Shown here piece by piece: positions 1-5,086 of a stretch of 5,086 bases of DNA; the first letter of the stretch is position 1; each line of letters opens with the position of its first letter. The stretch comes from Anaerolinea sp. (GTDB lineage: Bacteria; Chloroflexota; Anaerolineae; Anaerolineales; Anaerolineaceae), in assembly GCA_013824385.1 (NCBI GenBank), contig PNNU01000276.1:1-5086 (forward strand). The letters run 5' to 3'. The position numbers were made by a program, and so were the translations under genes. The notes below the pieces were generated by a model that had not been told where the DNA came from, ran no database searches, and worked only from the letters and a program-made list of their open reading frames with translations.

Positions 1-159
1 ATTGTTTTAGCCGTTCTGCTGGTGAGAGGTCTTTTTCAATCAAAACAATCGACCCGAAAAAACGTAGATTTGACCCCTAAACAAGTTATTGAACAACGCT
101 ATGCTAGGGGTGAGATTGACCAGGAACAATATTTATTAATGGTAAGTGATTTAAAATAA
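1..159 (+). CDS. Small SHOCT-domain membrane protein, 3' end only
   Basis: The reading frame is open from the first base to the TAA at 157-159 and gives the last 52 residues of a protein whose start lies before the window. The first residues (IVLAVLLV) are the end of a hydrophobic helix. A short polar linker follows, then a C-terminal SHOCT-type module (LTPKQVIEQRYARGEI followed by DQEQY), the short helical hairpin found at the ends of many small bacterial membrane proteins. This module matches the one in the gene at 784-990 at about 16 of 29 residues, and the DNA is also visibly alike (around 94-134 against 925-965), so the two are paralogues. SHOCT modules are thought to support oligomer formation or protein contacts, but no specific function can be given. 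A terminator follows 21 bases after the stop codon. Confidence 0.8.
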   Translation: MVLAVLLVRGLFQSKQSTRKNVDLTPKQVIEQRYARGEIDQEQYLLMVSDLK

Positions 160-180
160 AATAAATACGAACAAGGTCAA

Positions 181-213
181 AGCAGCGCATGGCAATCATG
201 GGCTGCTTTTTTT
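181..213 (+). terminator. Rho-independent terminator after the first SHOCT gene
   Basis: AGCAGC (181-186) pairs with GCTGCT (202-207). The stem continues past a G-G mismatch with CATG pairing to CATG around a five-base loop. A run of seven T (207-213) follows at once. This is the classic intrinsic terminator layout on the + strand and ends the transcript of the partial gene, so the next two genes form a separate transcription unit. Confidence 0.88.
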
Positions 214-397
214 GTTTATTAACTAACTTCTATTGAGTACTGGTTTTTTGTATCTTTTTACTTTTCCGTAAAATAGTAATCTGCTGAACAGCTTGGAGTT
301 CACTAAGCATTAACCCCTATTTGGTTTTGAGCTAAATGGCGATGGTTATTTCTTAAGGTAATGTGTATAGTTAATACATCTTCTCCTCCTACGCAAA

Positions 398-440
398 GTA
401 AGGCACCACTCATTTTCATAGGTGATGGATGGTGCCTTAC
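398..440. repeat. Perfect 11-bp inverted repeat (strong hairpin) in the leader region
   Basis: GTAAGGCACCA (398-408) is the exact reverse complement of TGGTGCCTTAC (430-440). After one mismatch, about five more pairs form (410-414 with 424-428, including two G-T pairs), leaving a loop near 415-423. No T-run follows on the + strand, where the downstream bases are A-rich. On the - strand only TTTG follows, so this is not a typical terminator. It could be an mRNA leader structure for the SHOCT operon, a protein-binding site, or a copy of a dispersed palindromic repeat. The sequence alone does not decide among these. Confidence 0.7.
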
Positions 441-501
441 AAAGCAAAGAAGATAATAAAAAAAAATCAAGATTCAATCTACAACAGTTAGTTTGAATAG
501 A

Positions 502-510
502 AAAGGAAGG
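502..510 (+). promoter_or_regulatory. Ribosome binding site that fixes the start at 517
   Basis: AAAGGAAGG lies six bases before the ATG at 517. The same motif (AGGAAGG, 771-777, then six bases) precedes the ATG at 784. A longer frame opening with TTG at 493 would place this purine tract inside the coding region and has no ribosome site of its own, so the ATG at 517 is preferred. A second in-frame ATG follows directly at 520. Confidence 0.8.
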
Positions 511-516
511 TTCATC

Positions 517-771
517 ATGATGAGATATCTAGGATATGGTGGTTTTAGCTGGATTGGTATGATCGTGAACATGGTGATCATGCTCGCAATTGTAGTCGGC
601 ATCGTATTACTTGTTATATGGGCGACTCGTCGCACTCATGCAAATGTTCACCAATCTGGAATACAAGGCTTATCCGGACAGTCCGCCAAAGAAATCGCCC
701 AGTCTCGTTATGCCAAAGGTGAAATTACCCGTGATGAGTACCAACAAATCCTCACAGATCTCGGAAAATAA
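517..771 (+). CDS. Small membrane protein with one helix and a C-terminal SHOCT module
   Basis: Predicted at 84 residues from the ATG at 517. A short aromatic and glycine-rich N-terminus (MMRYLGYGGFSWIG) leads into one hydrophobic helix at about residues 12-36 (IVNMVIMLAIVVGIVLLVIW). A basic stop-transfer patch (ATRRTH) and a polar linker follow. The C-terminal SHOCT module spans about residues 57-83, with the core SRYAKGEITRDEYQQIL. The basic patch suggests the SHOCT end faces the cytoplasm. Size and layout are typical of stand-alone SHOCT membrane proteins, which have no assigned activity. It is the first gene of a two-gene operon: its TAA (769-771) touches the ribosome site of the next gene, and the following ATG is 12 bases downstream. 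It is related to both other SHOCT proteins here, but less closely than they are to each other. Confidence 0.85.
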   Translation: MMRYLGYGGFSWIGMIVNMVIMLAIVVGIVLLVIWATRRTHANVHQSGIQGLSGQSAKEIAQSRYAKGEITRDEYQQILTDLGK

Positions 772-783
772 GGAAGGTTCAAG

Positions 784-990
784 ATGATTATGATGGGTTT
801 TGGTGGGATGGTGTTATTTGGAATTGCAGTACTATTTGCCGTTGTACTGTTTTTACAGGATTTGCCTCAACCGGTTCAAGTAGATAATAACAGTCTACCG
901 CTTTCTCCACGACAAATCCTTGATCAACGTTATGCCAATGGCGAGATTACCCAGGAGCAATATTATTCGATGATTAATCAAATCAAGTAG
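784..990 (+). CDS. Small membrane protein with one helix and a C-terminal SHOCT module (paralogue)
   Basis: This gene encodes 68 residues. It has an N-terminal hydrophobic helix at about residues 5-24 (GFGGMVLFGIAVLFAVVLFL), a short acidic and proline-containing linker, and a SHOCT module at about residues 41-67 (SPRQILDQRYANGEI followed by TQEQYYSMI). The start is supported by AGGAAGG six bases upstream, which overlaps the stop codon of the preceding gene, so translation is probably coupled. Its closest relative in the window is the truncated gene at 1-159, sharing the LxPxQ...QRYAxGEIxQEQY pattern. The window may therefore hold parts of a repeated gene unit. A strong terminator lies 18 bases after the stop. 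Function is unknown; a role in a small membrane assembly with its operon partner is inference only. Confidence 0.85.
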   Translation: MIMMGFGGMVLFGIAVLFAVVLFLQDLPQPVQVDNNSLPLSPRQILDQRYANGEITQEQYYSMINQIK

Positions 991-1007
991 ACTAAGGAAA
1001 AGTGACT

Positions 1008-1038
1008 AAACAACCCACTAAAATTGTGGGTTGTTTTT
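1008..1038. terminator. Terminator between convergent operons, probably bidirectional
   Basis: AAACAACCCAC (1008-1018) pairs perfectly with GTGGGTTGTTT (1026-1036) across a seven-base loop, giving an 11-bp stem. On the + strand the stem runs into five T (1034-1038), which ends the SHOCT operon 18 bases after its stop. Read from the - strand the same stem ends in TTTAGT with further T just beyond, a weaker but plausible terminator for the sortase operon, whose stop codon is about 35 bases away. No other hairpin is seen between the two operons. Confidence 0.87.
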
Positions 1039-1070
1039 ATTAAAACCATTTTCAAATTGCTGTTGGGAAT

Positions 1071-1745
1071 TCACTCGCCCTTCAAGCGGGCGGTAACAAT
1101 GATCCGCTGGTTATCAATCAAATATGGATAACATGAAATCAAGGTAACACTTTCATATGGTGTCGGGTCCATTACAGCCACATGATCTGGATCAACCAAG
1201 GTCCAGCCGTCAACTATATAGGTGTAAGAACGGGTGAAGGTGTAGATAATGATCTTGTCTCCGGCTTTCAATTGATCAAGATAACGAAAGACTTCGCCAA
1301 AAGTGTCGTTGTGCCCTGATAGCACCATGTTTCCAATCTCGCCGGGGTTTGCTGTTCCAATGTGTTGTCCAACCCCTTTTTTCAATTGCTCGGGACCATC
1401 TCCTCGTACTATGGGAGCATCAATGTTTAAAGCCGAGATTTGTATTCGAACTCCATTATGTGGAGAGGGCGTTGGATATTGAGATACTAAATTTGTTTTT
1501 AGAAAAGGATTAATATTCAATGGAACTTGACTAATTGAATTTTGAGAATCAATATTTTGATTTGAAGGGGAGTTTCCTCCAGGTAATATTAGCGCTTCGA
1601 TTAAAGCCGTGGGTGTCAGTGTAGGTAGATTCCAGATACTTTTGGAAACCATATTCAGCTTTAGGAGTCGAATACCTGCAAACCCAAAAAGCCCCAGAAG
1701 AGAAATTATGATCAGTCCTTCAATAAATCGTAGAAATTGATTCAT
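1071..1745 (-). CDS. Sortase, class D-like, membrane-anchored transpeptidase
   Basis: Encodes 224 residues. Sortases are cysteine transpeptidases that cut a C-terminal sorting signal on exported proteins and join them to an envelope acceptor or to each other. All three catalytic residues are visible: His145 in LSGHND, Cys205 in TLISCYPY, and Arg214 in NQRIIVTARL. The catalytic domain covers about residues 98-222. An N-terminal signal-anchor helix lies at about residues 8-28, followed by a proline-, serine- and asparagine-rich linker (about 38-97), so the enzyme faces outward. The TLxxCYPY pattern and the overall size suggest class D rather than housekeeping class A; class E is the alternative. 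The ATG has AGAGGT (1751-1756) five bases upstream. It lies 25 bases after the stop of the glycosyltransferase-like gene, so the two are probably co-transcribed. No clear LPxTG-type substrate is encoded in the visible sequence. Confidence 0.93.
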   Translation of the reverse strand: MNQFLRFIEGLIIISLLGLFGFAGIRLLKLNMVSKSIWNLPTLTPTALIEALILPGGNSPSNQNIDSQNSISQVPLNINPFLKTNLVSQYPTPSPHNGVRIQISALNIDAPIVRGDGPEQLKKGVGQHIGTANPGEIGNMVLSGHNDTFGEVFRYLDQLKAGDKIIIYTFTRSYTYIVDGWTLVDPDHVAVMDPTPYESVTLISCYPYLIDNQRIIVTARLKGE

Positions 1746-1770
1746 TTTCGACCTCTAAACGATGATTTTT

Positions 1771-4704
1771 TCATGGTTGTTTTAATGAGAATCGTTCGAG
1801 TCTGTTATTTCCAGCATCTGCAACCCATAATGATCCTGAAGAATCGAGGGCAACACCATTGGGCAGACCGAAGGCGTTATCTTCCGGTCCATATTTACCA
1901 AAGGTAAACAGGGGGTCTCCATTCGGGGAGAATACAAGCACACGATACCCTTCAGGATCGGTGACGATGACCCTTCCTTCTGAATCCACCGTAATGTAGG
2001 GTTTATTATCCATAGAATCGCTGTTCCAACCCTGGACGGGGAAACTTGAAAGAAATTTTCCTTCTGGTGAAAAAATTACCACTCGCATGTTCCAGGTATC
2101 AGCAACATAGACATTTTTATTAGGTCCTATTGCAATGCCAACAGGTTCATCAAGACTTGCGTCTCCAGTTTTATCAAACTCAAATAATGGCTTGCCATCA
2201 GAAGAAAAAACCACAACCCGTTTGTTGCCGGTATCCGTCACATAGACCTTTCCGTCCAGCGAAACGGCCAAACCGCGCGGACCCCAAAGACGATCCAGAC
2301 CTTCCTCTGCTGTTCCTGGAACTCCCCATTGCATCAGGAACTTGCCGTCTTGGTCAAATTTTTGAATGCGGTGGTTCCAGGTATCCGCCACCAGTACATT
2401 CCCATTCTGATCGAGGGCAATACCCCAAGGTTCATTGAAGGATCCAGGATTAGCTGGCGTTTGTCCATTTGGGGTCAAGGTTCCCCATGTGGTTAGCAAT
2501 TCACCTTGTGTGTTGTATTTAACCACTCGAGAATTTCCACTGTCTACAATATAAATAATACCGTCTTTGCCAACAACCAGATTTCGCGGGGCGTTTAATC
2601 CTCCAATATTGATAATCATATCCGGAGTCAGGTCTCGTTGAAGTTTTGCATACACATCTACAGAAGGAGGAGTCTCTGGTAATATGTTGGAACCCAGGCT
2701 AAGACTGAGCATTTGTAATGCAATATCTTTGCGTACATAAATGCGCATCTTTTCAGCTAAAGGCCATTGTGTGGGGGGCAACAGGTCTTCGCCTGTTAAT
2801 TTGGCATATTGCGTATAATCTCGCTGCCAAAGGATACTCATTATTGCATTCCTCATCTCCTTATTCTTTAGCGCATTCCAAATACGATCCCAGGTCAAAT
2901 TCCTGTAATCTTCAATTGGCCACCAAAGCCGTATCACTTCAAAACGATGATAATTTGAACCCAAAAGTAACTCAACTTTTTTCCAGTTCTTTGGTCCAGC
3001 AAGAACGACTGGAGCGTCAAGGGCATCCCTGGTGGGTTGTGCGCCAAAAAAGGTGCGATTTGGATAATCCTTCAAATACCAACTCATTGGCCAGGATACC
3101 TCATCGTCAAAGGCGATTTTTAGGCCTTTGCCAACGCCGGTGTGGTTGCCGATTGATTCAATGTCTTTCATTACCCATTTAACCCCAGGTGCACCATGGG
3201 CATAATCAATGAACTCAGTGGAGTAATCATAGTTTGCGTAGTTGACCATGAACGAAGTACGCACAGTGAATAAGAATAGGATTCCAACGCTTATTAATCC
3301 TGCCCTTAAGAACCATTCATGTTGTTTTTTATAGTTTGGATAACCTCTCCAATTACCTTCAAGAAGTTGTCCGATCCACCAGGCGGATAAAAGGATAAAT
3401 GGAACGATGATATGGGTTGAGTGCCAGGGCATTTTTTCGCCTGAAAGGGTTAGCGCGGCAAACATTCCAATCGCCCACCAAAGTGTAAGTGGGATCATGA
3501 CGCTTGATAATTCCGATAGATATTTGCGTTTAGTAAAGTAATAGAATGCTGCACCCATTCCTCCTATAAGAGGGAGGTATTCGTAGATTGGCACAACAAT
3601 CAAGAAGTAATACCAGGGCTGTCCACCCCGGGCTACTGCTTGTTGAGATAGCCAATAACCAAGTGAACCGATAAATCCGCTCGCCAATCCTGCAGGATTG
3701 GTAAAGAAAGAACTGAATAGTGGAATACAAATCGCCAGAAACAACCCCGCAAGTTTCAACCAGCGGGTTTTCCCCCAGGTGAAACCAATTATTGCACTGA
3801 GAATCGTAAATCCACCCAGAAGTCCAAATAAACGGATTCCATCAACTCCTTTGATCCAATCTGTTCCTTGACTTGCTAAAACAGCAATATCAACAAACGG
3901 AGTTCCAGTGATTTTTACAAAAATAGGGTTGAGAATCGACAAGAGGATTGTGGATGAGAAGAAGGCACCCAGAGTGACCATTAAAATCAGCAAATCAAAC
4001 TCGGCAGAAGATTTAATCGCTTTACAATGCCATCCATGGGTAAAAAACATCCGCATAAAAAGGAAGCCTGCGAATACCGCCAGGTAAATAAAGGTGATTT
4101 CCATGGTGGAAAACATTAGTGCTAAAGCGGTTACTAAGATTACTAGATACTTTTCTTTACGATTAAAAAGGAAACCGAGAATGGCAAAGACGGTTAAAAG
4201 CATCCATGCGATCACCAGAATGTCATGGCGAATATACCGGGAGTAATACAACATGTAAGGAGATACTAATAATAATAAAGAGCCAACCATGGCTCCAGTT
4301 TTGCCGATCCAGGGTTTTAAGAGTTGAGGAATGAAGATGACAATCAAGATGCCCATGACCGCAGGTACCAACCGGGAGGCAAAATCATTGGCGCCAAAGA
4401 GAAAATTAACCAGAGAAGTGGATTCAAACAAGAATGGACCGTGCATCATTGGCGAATGGATGTATCCGCCGCCGGTTGTGATTAACCAGGAGTAAAAAAC
4501 ATGCAAGCTTTCATCGTGGCTCATTACACGCGATCCTAACCCCAGTAGTCGTGTAAGAATTGCAGCTAAATAAATGAAAAAATACACAATCCCTTCCCAA
4601 GTTAAAAAGAAGGGTTGTTCGATTTTATTACGCAATTTTCTAAAAAGGTTTACTGATGAAGATTGATTGTTTTCAAGATGATCTTGATCGGCTGAATTAT
4701 CCAC
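1771..4704 (-). CDS. Polytopic glycosyltransferase-like protein (TIGR03663/Agl23 type) fused to a six-blade NHL propeller
   Basis: Encodes 977 residues. After a polar N-terminus of about 35 residues come roughly 13 membrane helices (36-54 through about 466-483). The first outer loop carries the acidic pair D64-E65 (SHDESLH) and HGPF at 88-91, as in GT-C fold, PMT/GT39-like enzymes that use lipid-linked sugars. GEKMPWHSTH (422-431) and SWYLKDYPN (541-549) resemble the TIGR03663 family. A soluble domain fills about 484-690. Six NHL blades follow (about 691-754, 755-805, 806-850, 851-898, 899-943, 944-974), with the recurrent core D(S/T/A)xNxRxxxF. With the N-terminus inside and an odd helix count, the propeller would be outside the cell. 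No C-terminal sorting signal is seen; the protein ends SLKQP. The start is GTG with GGAG 11 bases upstream, a long spacing. Sugar and acceptor are unknown. Confidence is high for the family and low for the exact reaction. Confidence 0.88.
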   Translation of the reverse strand: MDNSADQDHLENNQSSSVNLFRKLRNKIEQPFFLTWEGIVYFFIYLAAILTRLLGLGSRVMSHDESLHVFYSWLITTGGGYIHSPMMHGPFLFESTSLVNFLFGANDFASRLVPAVMGILIVIFIPQLLKPWIGKTGAMVGSLLLLVSPYMLYYSRYIRHDILVIAWMLLTVFAILGFLFNRKEKYLVILVTALALMFSTMEITFIYLAVFAGFLFMRMFFTHGWHCKAIKSSAEFDLLILMVTLGAFFSSTILLSILNPIFVKITGTPFVDIAVLASQGTDWIKGVDGIRLFGLLGGFTILSAIIGFTWGKTRWLKLAGLFLAICIPLFSSFFTNPAGLASGFIGSLGYWLSQQAVARGGQPWYYFLIVVPIYEYLPLIGGMGAAFYYFTKRKYLSELSSVMIPLTLWWAIGMFAALTLSGEKMPWHSTHIIVPFILLSAWWIGQLLEGNWRGYPNYKKQHEWFLRAGLISVGILFLFTVRTSFMVNYANYDYSTEFIDYAHGAPGVKWVMKDIESIGNHTGVGKGLKIAFDDEVSWPMSWYLKDYPNRTFFGAQPTRDALDAPVVLAGPKNWKKVELLLGSNYHRFEVIRLWWPIEDYRNLTWDRIWNALKNKEMRNAIMSILWQRDYTQYAKLTGEDLLPPTQWPLAEKMRIYVRKDIALQMLSLSLGSNILPETPPSVDVYAKLQRDLTPDMIINIGGLNAPRNLVVGKDGIIYIVDSGNSRVVKYNTQGELLTTWGTLTPNGQTPANPGSFNEPWGIALDQNGNVLVADTWNHRIQKFDQDGKFLMQWGVPGTAEEGLDRLWGPRGLAVSLDGKVYVTDTGNKRVVVFSSDGKPLFEFDKTGDASLDEPVGIAIGPNKNVYVADTWNMRVVIFSPEGKFLSSFPVQGWNSDSMDNKPYITVDSEGRVIVTDPEGYRVLVFSPNGDPLFTFGKYGPEDNAFGLPNGVALDSSGSLWVADAGNNRLERFSLKQP

Positions 4705-4745
4705 GTGATTTTTTTCTCCAATGATTATTAGATGCCACCCTGATT

Positions 4746-4773
4746 ATGATAGCAAAAGTGCTCCAAATCTCAA
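4746..4773 (-). promoter_or_regulatory. Extended -10 promoter for the glycosyltransferase/sortase operon
   Basis: On the - strand, TTGAGA (4768-4773, five of six consensus bases) is followed by a 16-base spacer and TATCAT (4746-4751, five of six). TGC comes directly before the -10, giving the extended -10 form. The predicted transcript would begin near 4739, leaving a leader of about 35 bases before the GTG at 4704. Position and quality make this the best sigma-70-type promoter in the window. Confidence 0.62.
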
Positions 4774-4792
4774 AAGCAATCTTGCGTAGCGG

Positions 4793-4820
4793 TTGACACG
4801 CACTTATACCTAGGCATAAC
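4793..4820 (+). promoter_or_regulatory. Candidate promoter for the gene at 4900
   Basis: A perfect TTGACA (4793-4798) is followed after 16 bases by CATAAC (4815-4820, four of six consensus bases). A better -10-like box, CATAAT at 4825-4830, lies too far from this -35 (26 bases) to pair with it. The transcript would start near 4827 and carry a leader of about 70 bases. The weak -10 combined with an overlapping palindrome fits a regulated promoter, but that is inference. Confidence 0.5.
4804..4819. promoter_or_regulatory. Near-palindrome between -35 and -10: possible operator
   Basis: TTATACCTAGGCATAA is a 16-base inverted repeat with a single mismatched pair (A4808 against C4815) centred on CCTAGG. 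It fills most of the spacer and overlaps the -10 box of the + strand promoter, where a dimeric repressor would block polymerase. No regulator gene is seen in the window, and such short palindromes also arise by chance. Confidence 0.4.
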
Positions 4821-4899
4821 TCAGCATAATGGCCTATTGTGATGAATAGATTAGACTCATACAATTTTAAAAATCAAATTATAAAAAGGAGGGGTACAA

Positions 4900-5086
4900 A
4901 TGGCAAATAAAAAAGCATATTCAACAAAGCGCCAACAAAACCAAAAACAAAGTCAAAAATATTCCTGGGTTATTGTGATCACAGTATTAATGGTTTTAAC
5001 GACTACATTAATTTTTGTGTTTCAGAAAAAACCTGTTGCTTATGCGCCTGAAGTTACTGGAGGACCTAGTTTAAAAGTGAACACGG
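4900..5086 (+). CDS. Membrane-anchored exported protein, 5' end only (possible DUF1573/Hydin-like domain beyond the edge)
   Basis: The ATG at 4900 has an excellent ribosome site, AAGGAGG (4886-4892), seven bases upstream, and the frame stays open to the window end (62 residues). The N-terminus is rich in lysine, glutamine and asparagine (about residues 3-20). One hydrophobic helix follows at about 22-41 (SWVIVITVLMVLTTTLIFVF), then an outside-facing start, KKPVAYAPEVTGGPSLKV. A basic N-terminus before a helix suggests a signal-anchor with the rest of the protein outside. The PEVTGGPSLKV run resembles what I recall of segments leading into DUF1573 or Hydin-like Ig domains of envelope proteins, but that domain is not within the window, so this is a guess. 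It is divergent from the glycosyltransferase/sortase operon and may share control with it. Whether it carries a sortase signal at its missing C-terminus cannot be seen. Confidence 0.75.
   Translation, partial: MANKKAYSTKRQQNQKQSQKYSWVIVITVLMVLTTTLIFVFQKKPVAYAPEVTGGPSLKVNT

Larger units (their letters stand above)
214..516. other. Non-coding gap upstream of the SHOCT gene pair
   Basis: No convincing reading frame with a ribosome site is seen on either strand in these roughly 300 bases. The stretch is AT-rich and holds one strong hairpin (398-440, listed separately) and a run of nine A (458-466). It should also contain the promoter for the genes at 517-990, because a terminator lies just upstream, but no clear consensus pair is visible. 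Two weak -10 candidates are TAAAAT at 269-274 and TATAGT at 366-371. The second has TGGTTA (343-348) 17 bases upstream as a poor -35. Neither is strong enough to call. Confidence 0.6.
4705..4899. promoter_or_regulatory. Divergent intergenic promoter region
   Basis: These 195 bases separate the - strand glycosyltransferase/sortase operon from the + strand gene at 4900. Two outward-facing promoters can be read (listed separately), with their -35 boxes 19 bases apart (4768-4773 and 4793-4798). A regulator bound between them could affect both sides. The + strand leader from about 4827 to 4899 is AT-rich and shows no strong hairpin. No RNA gene or small reading frame is supported here. Confidence 0.6.

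Noticed and set aside
398..440. Intrinsic terminator at the 11-bp hairpin
   Set aside because: No T-run follows the stem on either strand, and a good terminator already closes the upstream gene at 181-213.
493..516. TTG start at 493 for the first SHOCT operon gene
   Set aside because: The ribosome site at 502-510 would fall inside the coding region. The ATG at 517 has ideal spacing and matches the layout of the paralogue at 784.
1927..1932. Sorting signal at the C-terminus of the large propeller protein as the sortase substrate
   Set aside because: The protein ends directly after the sixth blade (SLKQP) with no LPxTG-like motif, helix or basic tail. The LPPTQ run at residues 642-646 is internal and not followed by a membrane helix.
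2130..2438. Open frame of 102 codons on the + strand
   Set aside because: It lies antisense within the NHL-coding part of the large gene, whose repeats and frame are clearly real. The translation is rich in proline, glutamine and cysteine, shows no domain, and has no ribosome site.
2718..3182. Open frame of 154 codons on the + strand
   Set aside because: It is antisense to the soluble middle domain of the large gene. The composition is unlike a real protein and no ribosome site or family motif is seen.
3530..3730. Open frame of 66 codons on the - strand
   Set aside because: It is an out-of-frame shadow inside the membrane-helix part of the large gene on the same strand, with no start signal.

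Overview
The window looks like a chromosomal segment of moderate to low GC from a bacterium, most likely a Chloroflexota member (Anaerolineae-like). That placement is inference. It rests on a membrane glycosyltransferase of the TIGR03663 type fused to an NHL propeller, a class D-like sortase, and small one-helix SHOCT proteins. No RNA gene, CRISPR array, insertion sequence or phage gene is visible. All complete genes have intact frames.

Layout: (1) Positions 1-159 hold the 3' end of a small SHOCT-domain membrane protein on the + strand, closed by a terminator at 181-213. (2) Positions 214-516 are a non-coding gap with one strong hairpin (398-440). (3) Positions 517-990 hold two more one-helix SHOCT proteins in a tight + strand operon, ending in a hairpin at 1008-1038 that probably terminates transcription from both sides. 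(4) On the - strand, a 977-residue polytopic glycosyltransferase-like protein with a C-terminal six-blade NHL propeller (4704-1771) is followed after 25 bases by a sortase (1745-1071). The pair is very likely one transcript. (5) Positions 4705-4899 are a divergent promoter region with a good extended -10 promoter for the operon. A second promoter points the other way and has a near-palindrome lying in its spacer. (6) From 4900 a + strand gene begins for a membrane-anchored, probably exported protein; it is cut by the window end.

The whole window has a cell-envelope theme. The large protein is predicted to act in the membrane, using a lipid-linked sugar donor, with its propeller outside the cell. 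The sortase would join surface proteins to an envelope acceptor, and the gene at 4900 encodes another surface-anchored protein. The SHOCT proteins are small membrane proteins of unknown role. No clear sortase substrate is present, so the link between glycosylation and sortase activity rests on gene order only. I see no strong case for a wholly new system. The best leads are the glycosyltransferase-propeller/sortase operon, the palindrome in the divergent promoter, and the tandem SHOCT family.
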